From the NCBI GenBank assembly GCA_003116995.1, contig BDSL01000032.1:186001-250000 (forward strand): 64,000 nucleotides of DNA. The letters are read 5' to 3'. Both the position numbers and the translations under genes were made by a program. This DNA comes from Yamagishiella unicocca (taxonomy: Eukaryota; Chlorophyta; Chlorophyceae; Chlamydomonadales; Volvocaceae). A model generated the notes under the pieces. That model saw only the letters and a program-made list of their open reading frames with translations, did not search any database and had not been told where the DNA came from. This document shows positions 12,401 to 24,400 of this stretch, in pieces (within the stretch, counting starts at the first letter, position 1; every line of letters starts with the position of its first letter).

Positions 12401-15400
12401 GGGGAGAGAGGGAACACGGGGAAGCGGGGGGGATGAAAGAGGAAACCCGGGAGGGGTGGGGTGGCGAGAAGACCAGGTTACATGACATAGGAAACGGAGG
12501 GCAGGAACTAGCCACAGGCGAATAGTTTCAGGCACGCGCTCGAGAGTGCATGCCGGACAGCAGGGGGCGGGTGGGTGGCGGCGAGGTGGGGGCCAGGGAG
12601 GGTTGGGAGGATCAGCTGGGATGGCGGGTCTTGTTGGAGGGAGCCGCAGGGCGTCGAATCGCAACGAAGGGGGGGACCGTGATGGGTCACTGACTTTAGG
12701 GAGCGATTATTGTGAGTTAAGAGCGTGGCTGCAAATACGCCCGAGCCACGGCTGCTCTCACGCCCCCCGGCCTTTATTACCCCCCTCACCCCCTCACCCC
12801 CTCACCCCGCCTCCTCCAGCTGCCCCAGTGCGGTAGACACCAGGCCGCTCATGTAGGCGTTGACCGAGTCAGCGTCCGTAGCCTCCAGGTCGTAGTACGA
12901 CGGGTTCTGGAGCAGGCGGCGGAAGAAGTAGGTCCAGGTGAGGTAGTCCACGGCGTCCTGGCGGCTGGAGATGGTGCCGCCAACCACCTCGGCGTTGAAG
13001 TGGTCGGCGACCTGCCGGGGGGCCGGGGGGGCGGGCACGACGGGGGGGGGGGGGGAAAGGGAGGGAGGCGCCAGAGAGGGTGAAAGGGGTGCGAAGAAGG
13101 ACGCTGAAGATGCCCGTGGGGAGGGAGTCCCTGGCATGCACACACACACACCACCTGCCCCTCTCTCACCCCCTACCTGCCCCTCTCTCACCCCCCCACC
13201 TGGTCCTGAAGGCTCGACTCCACGGGGAAGGGCTCGTACAGGAAGCGCTTGTAAAACTGTTTCTTGGGCTCGTGTACCATGATGACCGCAACACCGTGAC
13301 GGTCGTACTGGGGCCGGCCGGCGCGACCCATCATCTGCACGTGTGTGTGTGCGTGCGTGTGCGTGTGTTTTCCGGGGGGGGGAGGGCGTGGCGAGCGGGT
13401 GAGAGGGAGGAGAGTCAGAGGGTGTGTTGGTGGTATGTACGGCGCTCAGCTGCAAAGCGCCCCTCTTTCCCCTCCAGCCGGTTCCGCCTCCCGCCCCCTG
13501 GCGGACCACCGGTCGCAACTACACCCAGCCGTAGGGCTACCACGACCAGGGTCGCCCCCCCGGCCCCCCGCCCCCCGCGCTAGGGTTTTCCTTTCTTACA
13601 CGGGTGTTTCTTGCAACCCCCCCCGCTGTAGGCTATCTATGCACCCGCTACAATTCCCCATGTCGAGTTACCGCTTTTTTAAGTAACCCCCCGCTGAAGG
13701 GGTGGCGCGCACGGGTGTTTCCTCCCTCAACCCTCACCCTCCCCCCCAAGTCGCGCCCACCTGCAGCACGTCCGTGATGGGGAAGTCCACGTATCTCTTG
13801 GTGGCTGCGTCGTAGAACTCGGTGCCCTTGATGACCACCAGGTGGGCCGGAGTGTTGACACCCCAGGCGAGCGTGGAGGTGGCCACAAGCACCTGCGCGC
13901 GGTACGACAATACACAGTACGGCAGGCCGCTCTCCGCCGCCGCGCAACGCTCCAGGAGGGGCGGGACCCCGGGGTACCCGCGCTTCCTTCGGCCGCCATG
14001 TCGTGGGGGTAACCCCCGGGGGGCAAGGGGCATCGAAACACGTGCCCCTCCCACACAACCCACCTGCCTGTCCTCCCCGCACACAACTACACACAAACAC
14101 ATACGCACATACACACATACACATACCCACGGCGCCGGCCCCCCTCCCCTCCCCCACCTGGATCTTGCACTCCACGTACAGTCGCTCCACCAGCGAGCGG
14201 TCCTTGTCCCCCAGCCCGGCGTGATGCAGCCCGATGCCGAACTGCAGGCAGTGCCGCAGCGCCGCGTCCTTGACGGCGGGCAGGCAGCCCTCCAGCTCGG
14301 CCTCAGACATGCGGAGGAACTGCTGGGGGCGCTCGTCGGCCACTGCGGGGGGGCGGGGGGGGGCGGGGCGGCGGGGAGCGGGGACGGACGGGTGGGCGGG
14401 TGGGTGGGTTTCGAGGAAGACCCGTGGATGCCAGAAAACACCGTTTGGGTGGGTGGGTGGGTGGGTGAGTGGGTGCCGGGGGCTTCGCAAAAGGGAGGCG
14501 GGAAAGGATCGAGATCCTCACCGGCAGCAGCCTGGGGGGAGGGCAATGACGGGGTTGGCACCGGCAGGTGGGGGGGGCGGAACCCAGACCCGCAGACGAA
14601 GCCAATACATCCTGGCACTCTTCCCCCTCCGGCCCCGCCCTCACCGGGCCCCACCGACCCCCCAGCCTACCCGCGTATGTGATGAGGTCCAATGCGGTGA
14701 GGCGGGTTTGGCGGCGTGAGGACACGAACACCAGCACCGGCTTGGTGGGCGAGTGGACCTGCGGCGGCGGCGGCGGCGGCGACAGACCCACGGGTCACGG
14801 TCAGGGGACGGACGGGTGCGGCCTGCCTTCTGAAGGCAGCGGCACTCGAGGCTGGGGCCTCGAGGCCGGCGAATCCGCAGCCACCACAGACGCTATAACC
14901 CAACCACGGCGCACAGGCCTGTCCGTCATCGCTGTTGTTGCTGTTGTTGCTGTTGTTGCTGTTGTTGCTGTTGTTGCTGTTGTTGCTGTTGTTGCTGTTG
15001 TTGCTGTTGTTGCTGTTGTTGCTGTTGTTGCTGTTGTTGCTGTTGTTGCTGTTGTTGCTGTTGTTGCTGTTGTTGCTGTTGTTGCTGTTGTTGCTGTTGT
15101 TGCTGTTGTTGCTGTTGTTGCTGTTGTTGCTGTTGTTCCTGTTGTTGCTGTTGTTGCATTTGTTGCATTTGTTGCATTCGTTGCTGTTGTTGCTGTTGTT
15201 GCTGTTGTTGCTGTTGTTGTTGCTGTTGTTGCTGTTGTTGCTGTTGTTGCTGTCCAGCGCCTCCAGCTGCGCTCATGCCGCCACACGCACACACACCCGC
15301 ACCTGTATTGCCGCGTAGGCCGGCTTGTTCATGGAGGCCATACGGGGGCAGTAGAACTTGCCCGGGTAGCCCTGGATGTGGCACTCCAGGGGCACCGGCC

Positions 15401-18400
15401 GTACGGAGGGCTTGAAGTTGAAGAGCCCGGGGGGCCCTATGCCCAGCCAGTCGGCCAGGTCCTGCGGGGAGGGGGGCGGCACGGGGGCAGGCGGACGCCA
15501 GGAGTGAGACGGGCGGGGGTTTCATAACGTCGTGCCGCAGTGGATCCATGGACGGTGTTATGTTAACGACTGGAGGGTCTACCCAAATTCGGTGACATAT
15601 GGTGACTGGAGTAGTCGAGCCGGTGCCGCATTGGATTATTGAAGGGTGGCGATGTGGGCGTGTTTCCTCCGTGAGTAGGTGTGTGCGGGGGCGAGGTTAC
15701 GGAGCGTGGAGAGACACCGCCGCACAGTTCCTGCTTTTTTCCCGAAAGGGAACGAAGTTGGAAACGTCGAGCATTGCTGAGGTAGGGGTGGGATAGGACG
15801 GGTTGCGTGTTTGGCGGCGGCGGGCGCGGCTCTTCGCACAGGAAAAACACATTTCCTCTCCCCCCCTTCCCCCTTCCCCCTTCCCCTTCCCTCCCCCTTC
15901 TGCTTCCCACCTGCGCGTTCGCCAGCGCCGTGGACAGCCCCACGAAGCGCACCGGCTCTCCGGTCTGCGCCGCGATGTACCTCATTCGAGACACGATGAC
16001 CTCGAGGATGGGCCCGCGGTCCGCACCCAGCAGGTGGATCTCGTCGATGATCATAAGGCCCACCTGGGGGCGGGGGAGGGGGGAAAGGGGCAGGGAGAGG
16101 AGGGGGGGAAGGGGAGGGGGGGAGGGGAGGGGGGGAGGGGAGGGGGGGAGGGGAGGGGGGGAAGGGGAGGGGTTGGGAGGAAACCCGTGGAGCAGTGTTT
16201 TCAGAGGAACCCGTGGAGAAGGGGGAAGGGAGGGTGGGGGGCGTGTGCGCGGATGCGAGCCAGCGGCAGCAGTGGCTCCAGGCGCATCGCCAACGAAGGG
16301 GGCCTTATGGCGGGAAGCGGGAAACGGGACCCGGCCGGCAGCAGCGGCCCTGGATAGCTTCCGCTCTTCCCTTCCACCCGTACCCTCACTTCCCGTCCCC
16401 GCCCCGCCGGTCCGCCCTCCCTCCCTCCCTCCCTCCCAGTTCTCCCAGTTCTCCAGCATGCATCTCAAAACGTCTGTTCTAAACGGTTTTTTCTGGTACC
16501 CACGGGTCTTCCTCGAAACCCTCCCTTTCCCCCTCCCTTCCCCCTCCCTCCCTCGACCCCCCTCCCTCCCTGCCGCTGCTCTCGCCTTCTTGACGTATCC
16601 TCGTGTCTGCCACGCCCGCGAGATGCCGTCCCACTTCTCCGGGGTGCAGATGATGATGTCGGCGGACAGCAGCGCGCGCAGGTCGGGGGTGTAGTCGCCT
16701 GCGCGCAGGTCGGGACAGGACACGCCGGGAGGGGTGGGAGCGGACTGGGTTACAGTGACGTGGGGTGACGTGTTTGAGAGGAGCCGGTTGGGGTGGGAGC
16801 AGTAGGTGGGTTCAGGGATCAACCTCCGCTCTGATGCCCCTCCCAGGTCCCCACCACCCCCTGCCTCCTCATCCCTCTGCGCCTTTCCTCTGCCCTCCCT
16901 CCTCTCGCATCCGCCCCGTCCTGCTGCCGCCGCCTCCTGTCAGAGCCCCTGTCCTCCTCTCCAGACCCCCCCTCCCCGCCCTCCTGCCCCTCACCCGTCA
17001 GCTCCACCATCTTCTTGCCCAGCAGCGGACACAGCCGGGCGCCCCAGTCGCTGATCCGTTCCCGCACCAGCGCCTTGAGCGGCGCCACGTAGATGACCTT
17101 GTGGCCCGGGTGCGAGTGCCACAGCCGCATCATGGCCAGCTCGCTGCTGATGGTCTTGCCTGGGAGCAGGCAGGACAGCGGGGGGACACGGACCGGGCGG
17201 TTGCCAGGCAGTTGCGGGGGCGGTTGCCAACCGCCCAACAACCAACCGACTACCGGTATCCAACCAACTCGAGGGATTTGGGGGGGGGAGAGGTTCGCTT
17301 AAGCGATGGAGCGCCCACGTGCGCACGGGGGCGCCAGCCATTAGGGTGTGAGGGGAGGAACGGCAAACCCGACGGTGTGTTTTGTGTCGGTTGCCGTACG
17401 TTTCTTGCCTAGATGCCTCTCCCCCTTCGGAGGAACCCGCAACTGCACCATCGTGCGGTGACTGATTGTGTCGTACAGTGGTCGTACCAGCCACCCGCCC
17501 ACCCCTTCTGCCCCCCGGGGGGGGGTTCCGGAGCCATCACGCCCTCACCCGAGCCCGTGGGTGCCCCCAGCAGCACGTTCTCGTCCGTGTGGTAGAGGGT
17601 GTGGAAGGCCTGCGTCTGGATGGGGTTGAAGTGCGTGAAGCGGCCCGCGTAGAGGGCCTCGTTGAGCGCGTGGCGCAGCGCGGAGAGCGGCAGCGGGTCC
17701 AGGTCCAGAAGCTCTGGAGGCGGAGGGGCGGAGCAGGGGGAGGCCACATGGGGGGTTTCGAGGAAGACCCGTGGATGGGGGGGGGCACATGGGGGGGAGT
17801 TGGAGGTGGAAAACACAGCGCAGGGGGCGGCGATGAAGGCATAAGGGAGGCAGGAAGGAAAGCGTGGTGAGGGCAGGAGGAAGGGAGGACGAAGTGGCCG
17901 TTCAGGTGAGGCAAGGTAAGGGGGCGAGGCGGGCACAAATCAACACATACATACACACACACGTCCTGGGCCGCCCCTCCCCCCCATCCCCCGGCCCCAC
18001 CTGTGTGCGGCGGCATGCGCTCCGGCAGTATAAGGCCCCCGAACGACAGCTCCAGCCACGCCTCCGCGCCCAGCCAGCTGTCCGACACCGCCCTCACAAA
18101 GTACTGCGGCGGCAGCGGCTCGAAGATGGGGATGGTGAAGGCCAGCTTGTGGGCGGAGCTCTCGCGACACATCTTCTTGGTCAGCAGCCAGATCTGGGGA
18201 CCGGCGGCCGGAAGCAGGTGTGTTGGCCGCATTGGGCAGAGCTAGGGTATACAGGCGGTAAGGCGGGACCGATGTGGGGTGGGGGGAATAGCAGTGGCCG
18301 AGGTGGGGCGACGAGGTACGGCACATCGGCCGCTGCTTGGATCCTGAAGCTCCAACCGCTCCGCCTCTCCCCACCAGCGCAGCACAGCCTACTGTACACG

Positions 18401-21400
18401 TATCTACACACACACCCCGTAACCACACACACACACATAGACACATACACATACACACCCGGCAAAGCGCCAATACCCCCGGGGAGCGCCAATACCCCCG
18501 GGGAGCGCCAATACCCCCGGGGAGCGCGCTCCGGTGCTATCCTCCTGTCCCCCCACCCGGTGAACACCGGTGCTCCCCCCCTCCGCCCCTCTCCCCCCCT
18601 ACCTCGTTGTGGTAGATGTGTTCGTTCCGTCCGTCCTCGACCCAGATGTGCCACCTCAGCCCCGAGCCGTGCTGCCGCTCGCGCCACTCGAAGGTGGGCG
18701 TGATGGACAGCTGGATGCGCAGCACGGTGCGCGTGATGGGCTGCAGCTGGGCGGACATCTCCAGGGAGGGGAAGGCGTTGACGCAGCCCTTGACCACGGC
18801 GCCTGCGGCGAGGTGGGGTGGTTGCGGAGGACGGTTGGGGGGGGGGGTACAGGAAAGAACCGGGTAGGGGTGGGGGTTCGAGGAAGACCCGTGGAACCGG
18901 GGAGGGGTGGGGGGGACAGGTGGTGGTACCGTAAGATCAGGGTTGGAAAGGCGTGGACCTGGATGTGTACCGGTATATGGGACTGGCCGGCAGCGAGGGG
19001 TCCCGTAGCAAGGGCCCACTACGGCACGACCCATTCGCATCGACTCACTCCAACCGAATCGCCCGCCACCGGCCCCCCTTCGCCCAACCTCCGCCCGCCT
19101 CCCACCCACGGTGCACGCGTTCCTACGCCAACCCCCACCTGCCGATCTTGCCGACTCCCGGACTTCCTCCCCCTCTGCCGACTCCCGGACTTCCTCCCCC
19201 CCCACCTGCTGCCGGGTGCCGCAGCAGCGCCCCAATCTCTTTGTCGTCCATGTCGCGCATCTCCCACACACCCAGCGTGGCCTGACGGTGAGGGGGGGCG
19301 GGGGCAGGGTGGAGGAGGGGGTGGTGTGTATTGGGTTGGGGCGGAGATGAGGGCGTTCAAAGCAGCGAAGGCCACCCCAAGGAGAGGGGAGCCACCAGCT
19401 AGCCGCAGTGAGGAAAGCGCTCCGAAGCTCTTGCAATCGCAGGTGCCAGGGCGGCGTACAGCGCCCCAGGCCCCTACCTCCCTTGCCTTCAGCCGCCATC
19501 TACTGCTGGCTGCTCCGGCTAGCATCCGCCCCGCCCCGCTTCACCGACTTCCTTTCTCATCCACCCTCCCTTGCCCTGCTGCTGCTCAACCTACACGCAC
19601 ACCAACACCACCTTACGCCCCCCGCCCCCGCCTCCCCCCCCGCCCCCGCCTCCCCCTCACCTGGCGGTCCTCCAGCTTAGCCAGCAGCTCCATATTGAGT
19701 CCCGGTGTGCCCTCGAACTGCCTGAGCGGGTGGTTCTGGGGCCACAGCCTCAGCTCCATGGCCTTGCCCAGGGTGAGGCAGGTGTCAGCCATGCTGCTCC
19801 ACTTGCGCCTGGGGGCAGCGCGGGAGGGGGGGGGGGCCCGGAGGGGGGTGGCATAAATACCCGTTTACACGAGGGGGGGGCCAGGAGAGGACGAGGGAGG
19901 TGGCATTAAAATCGGTTACAGGACCTGGATATAATAGCTGGCGCATTGCCTTTGGCGCATGGTCTGAGGGAGGGGCGGTTGGGAGGCAGGGGGCTGGGGA
20001 GGAGGGAAAACGCCCCTCCGCCACCTGGGTACACGGGTTTTACTTTCCAGTGCCGCCTCACGGGTTTCCCCTCGCCTTCCGCCGCGCATTCTTCCTCGTA
20101 CGCCCCCCTCCGTCCGGTCCTGCCGGCCCCGCACGACCCCACCTGAGGCATATCTCGAATATGGCCCTCATGATGCGCGGGGCGTTCTGTGAGACGTACA
20201 TGAGGTCGGCGGTGAGGCTGAAGCTCTCCACCCGCGCGCGGCTGATCCAGGCCTGAAGGGAGGAAGGGGGGGAGGAGGGGGCGAAGGGGGGGGAGGGGAG
20301 GGGAGGGGGGGAAGGGAGGGCGGGAGGGTTGCGAGGAAAACCCGTGTACAAAGAAAGGGAAAGGTAGGGAGGGAGGGGCGGATGGAGGGGTGGAGGAAGG
20401 GAGCCAGAGTGAGCGGAGCCGCAAGCAACGCCGTTCGCAGGTATCGGTGTTCCGGCTGAAGAGTCCCCACTGCCCCAGCCCCTTTATCCCCCCCCCGCCT
20501 CCGGCCCCACCTGCATCAACACATTGGCCTTGCCAGCCCGGTTGTCGTTCCCGCCCAGGCCCTTGACCGGGTACGGCAACGAGCGGCTCATCTCGTCCAG
20601 CTCGGGCAGCTCCTCCTCTCGGAGCTGGCGGGCGGGAGAAGGGGGGGGGGGAGGGCGGGGGAGGGGTTTTCACGCAGCAAGGGGGGAGACCTTACAGGGA
20701 ATTAGGAGGCACCGGGCTCTGCCACTGCCGAAAACAACGGTAAACTCGCAAGCGGGTGGCCCCAACCAGGAGGAGGGAGGAGGGGTGCGGACGGCAACCT
20801 CTGCATTCCTTCGCAAGCAGCAACCCACGAACAGGGAGCTTAGGTAAACCTGCCACAAGCACCCCTCTCCCCCGACCTCTCCCACTGCGGTGGCCTGGGG
20901 GGCGCCTCTTCCCCACCAACCCCAGCCCTCCGTCTCCTGCGTCGTGTAACCGGGCCTTCTCGCCCCCGCCCCCTCCCACCATTGCACCAGCTACACTTCC
21001 CACGTCCAGCAACCGGTTCATTTCGCCAACCGGTTCATCTCGCCCCCCCCCGCCCGTCCGCACACACGTTCCACGTCGGGTAACCGGTCCTGAGTTGCCC
21101 ACCCCTCCCCCTGCCGGCCACCCTAGTCCAGTAGCATGCGCGCGCGTCCCGGTGTCCGAAGGCTATGCACCCACTACATTTCCCCAGTCGAGTTACCGGT
21201 CCTTAGTCGCCACCCCTCCCCCTGGCCCCGCACCATGAGCTGCTCGAACTCCGCGCTCTGCGCCACCATGGACAGCACCTCCCCGCACCCCATATGCGGC
21301 TTGAGCAGCGAGTTGAAGGTGACCATGGAGGCGGCGCGGATGTAGAAGTGGGAGGCCACGCGACCCAGCTCGGTGACGTACAGGGCTCCGGAGCGCTCGT

Positions 21401-24400
21401 CGAACACCGCCATCTGGGACTCGCGCAGCGTCTTAGCCGCCTCCACCACCAGGTCACGTTTGTGGACTGGGGAGGGGAGGAGGGGAGGGGAGAGGAGGAG
21501 GGGAGGGGGGTTACAGAAAAGAGGGGAGGGGGGGAAGGGGAGGGGAGGGGAGGGGGATACTTCGGTACACCCGTCCGCCTTCGCCACAGCAGCCGCGTGC
21601 CACATTAGCGGCGTCTGCACCGCCATCATTGCGTTGGTGGGACCGCCGGCGGGGAATTGCCACAACGGAACCCCTACAGGAAACCAAACCCTCCCGACAG
21701 TGAAGAGCTCGCCGCACTCCATGGCGTCCCTCCCTCGAGCGGTCGCCACCAAAAAGCCACCCCCCCCCCGCACTTACCTTCCAGGCCAGGGTCCATCACC
21801 AGCTGGTCGTACGTGACGCCGTACGCCAGGGGGTTGCGCTCCAGGCGGCGAGCCAGGTAGGAGTAGCCTAACCAGGCCACCGCCTCGCGCACGTTAGTCA
21901 CGCTGCCCAGCACGATTTCTGCGGGTCGGCGCGAGTGGGGGCGAGTGGGGGCGAGTGGGGGCGAGTGGGGGCGAGTGGGGGCGAGTGGGGGCGAGTGGGG
22001 GCGAGTGGGGGCGAGTGGGGGCGAGTGGGGGTGAGTGGGGGCGAATGGGGAGAAGTGGGGGCGAATGGGGAGAAGTGGGGGCGAGTTGACGGGACTCACC
22101 GGCGGAGAATTGTCACGACAGAATCCGTACAAGGAACCAAATCCTTCACCCCTCCCTCCTTTCCCTGCCCAGGGCACACGCTGCTCCTTCCCCCACCCCG
22201 ATCCCGACAAACCGCAACCATCTCACCGACCAGCAATCCTCCGCCCTGCCCCACGCCGCGCCCCCACCCCATATCTCTTCTCAATTTGTCACTTCAATGT
22301 CAATTCACTGGGTATCCTAGGGCCCGCCCCCACCCACCCCCCAACTCGCCCCCTCCCCCCCACCCACCCGCGTTCAGGTTGTCCACCATGTGTTTTTTGA
22401 ACTGGCTCTCAATGGCCGCCTGGTGTGTCAGCATGCCCAGGTAGTGGGCCAGCTTGTCGTGCGCGGTGAGAATGATGCCCAGGCCTGGGGGGGGAGGGGG
22501 GGGAGCGGCGGGGGGAGGGAGCAGGGGTGTGTGTATGGTGCTGTACGGTACGGGACACGAGTTCATGCTGGACGTCCCTTTTCCCGGCGCCATCCTTGGA
22601 AGGCACCCATCCACCGACCCACCGACCCACCGATCCATCGACCCGCGGACTCGCACCTTCAAACCCACCCCCTCCCCCATCGCCGTCCGCAAGGCGCGCA
22701 GACGCACCGGGCCCGCACCCTCCCTTGACCCAAAACGCAAAACCCCTAAACCCCGCCCGCCCCACCGGGCCCCCCTGGGGCGCACTCACCGCTGTCCTCG
22801 AACTGCGGTCGACCCGCACGACCGAAGATTTGCTGCACGTCCAACATGCCCACATCGCCGAAGCCGCCCTTCTGGGCGTCGTACACCTGCGTACGACACA
22901 ACAAAGTCCGCACCGCGCTGAGCCTCAGCGGCACGAGGTTGGCCCCTCGGCGCTACCCCTCCCCCCAAATACACTTCCTCTTCGTTCTCCGTTGTCCGCC
23001 CACGTCCACCCCCCGCGGCTCTTCCCCAATTCCCCTTCACGCTCACGTCCCCCCCAGCACCTCTCCCCCCCGGCCCCCCTCCACCTGCGTCCCCTTTATG
23101 ATGACCGTGTGCGCGGGCAGGTTGACACCCCACGCCAGGGTCGCCGTACAGCACAGCACGCGCAGCAGGCCCTCCGCGAAGAGTCGCTCCGTGAGGGTGC
23201 GGTCGGGGCGCAGCATGCCCGCGTGATGCATGCCGAAACCCAGGTCGAACAGCTCCGCCATCTCCCGGTTCCTGGCGGGTGGGGCACCAGGAGGGCGGGG
23301 AGGGGGACCGGTGGCCGCAGAGCGGCAAAACCCAGGAGCTCCGGAGGGTTTCTGAGTGAGGTACGATCAGCAGCGTTTCGCCCCCTCCGCACCCCTCCTC
23401 AACGCCCCCCCCCGTTATGCACCAGCTACACTTCCCATTTCGAGTAACCGGTTGTTTTCTGTAACCCCACGTCCAGCTCCCATGGCGACACCTCGCTGAA
23501 TCCCTCCCCCCCTCCCGCCCGCCCCCTCCTCCTTGCCTGCTCTTTCGCACGTCCTTCGCGAACAGGCCGTACTTGTCGTTGTCGCGCGTGTCCAGCAGCC
23601 CGGCGTCCCCGCTCTTGGCCGCCAGGTCCGCCAGCACACGAGCGGACTTGCCCGTGTCCTTGCGGCTGTGCACGAACACCATCACCTGGTAGCCCTGCTT
23701 CAGGCTCTCAATCATCTGGGGGTGAGGAGAGGAGGAGGGGAGAGGAGGGGGGAGGAGGGGAGGGTTACAATAAAAGAACAGGTAACGCGACTGGGAAATG
23801 TAGTGGGTGGAGGGGGTGGAGGGGGGGCAGCGGTTGTGAGGCTGCGGCTGTGAGGCGGGAGAGGGTGTCAGCTGGCGCTCACCGCTGGTGTATGTGGGTT
23901 GTGGGTTGGAGGTGATGGGGGTGATGGGGTGGGGGTGCTGTTCCAAACCAGCACCGCCCCGGCCCTTCACGCAGCTGGTCGGTCTCCAGGCAGTCCGAAT
24001 CCGCCACCAGACCCACCCAGCCCCAACAACCAGCAACGAGTCCCGCTCACTCCCCGCTGGTAGCAACCCCCGTGTCGCTACCCCCCGGCCCAGCCTCATG
24101 CCCCCTGGTGGCCCCTCCCACGACGACACCTCGCTGAAACCCTCCCCCTCCTCCTCACGCCCTCCTCACGCCCTCCCCCCCCCTCCCCCCTCCCCCCCCC
24201 TCCCTCCTCCCCCCGCCCCTCCTCCCCCCGCCCCTCCTCGCCCCTCCTCCCCTTTCCCCTCCTCCCCCTTCCTCCCCCCTCCCCCCTGCTTGCCTTGTTG
24301 TAGCACACTTCGTTCATGACGTTCTGTCGGGCGATGTAGTTCTTCTCGCTCACACCGATGAACTGCATCTCCAGGGGCACAGGCCGGTAGGAGGCGTCGA

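Noticed and set aside
14511..14540. Tiny extra ASCC3 exon between exons 34 and 35
   Set aside because: It has splice-like borders and would keep phase, but it adds residues absent from plant homologues. Direct joining of exons 34 and 35 gives the expected [16 protein letters not shown].
14926..15549. Polyglutamine protein on the minus strand (and polyleucine on the plus strand)
   Set aside because: The repeat is in an ASCC3 intron. The polyglutamine frame differs from the frame of exon 33, which is fixed by conserved helicase sequence.
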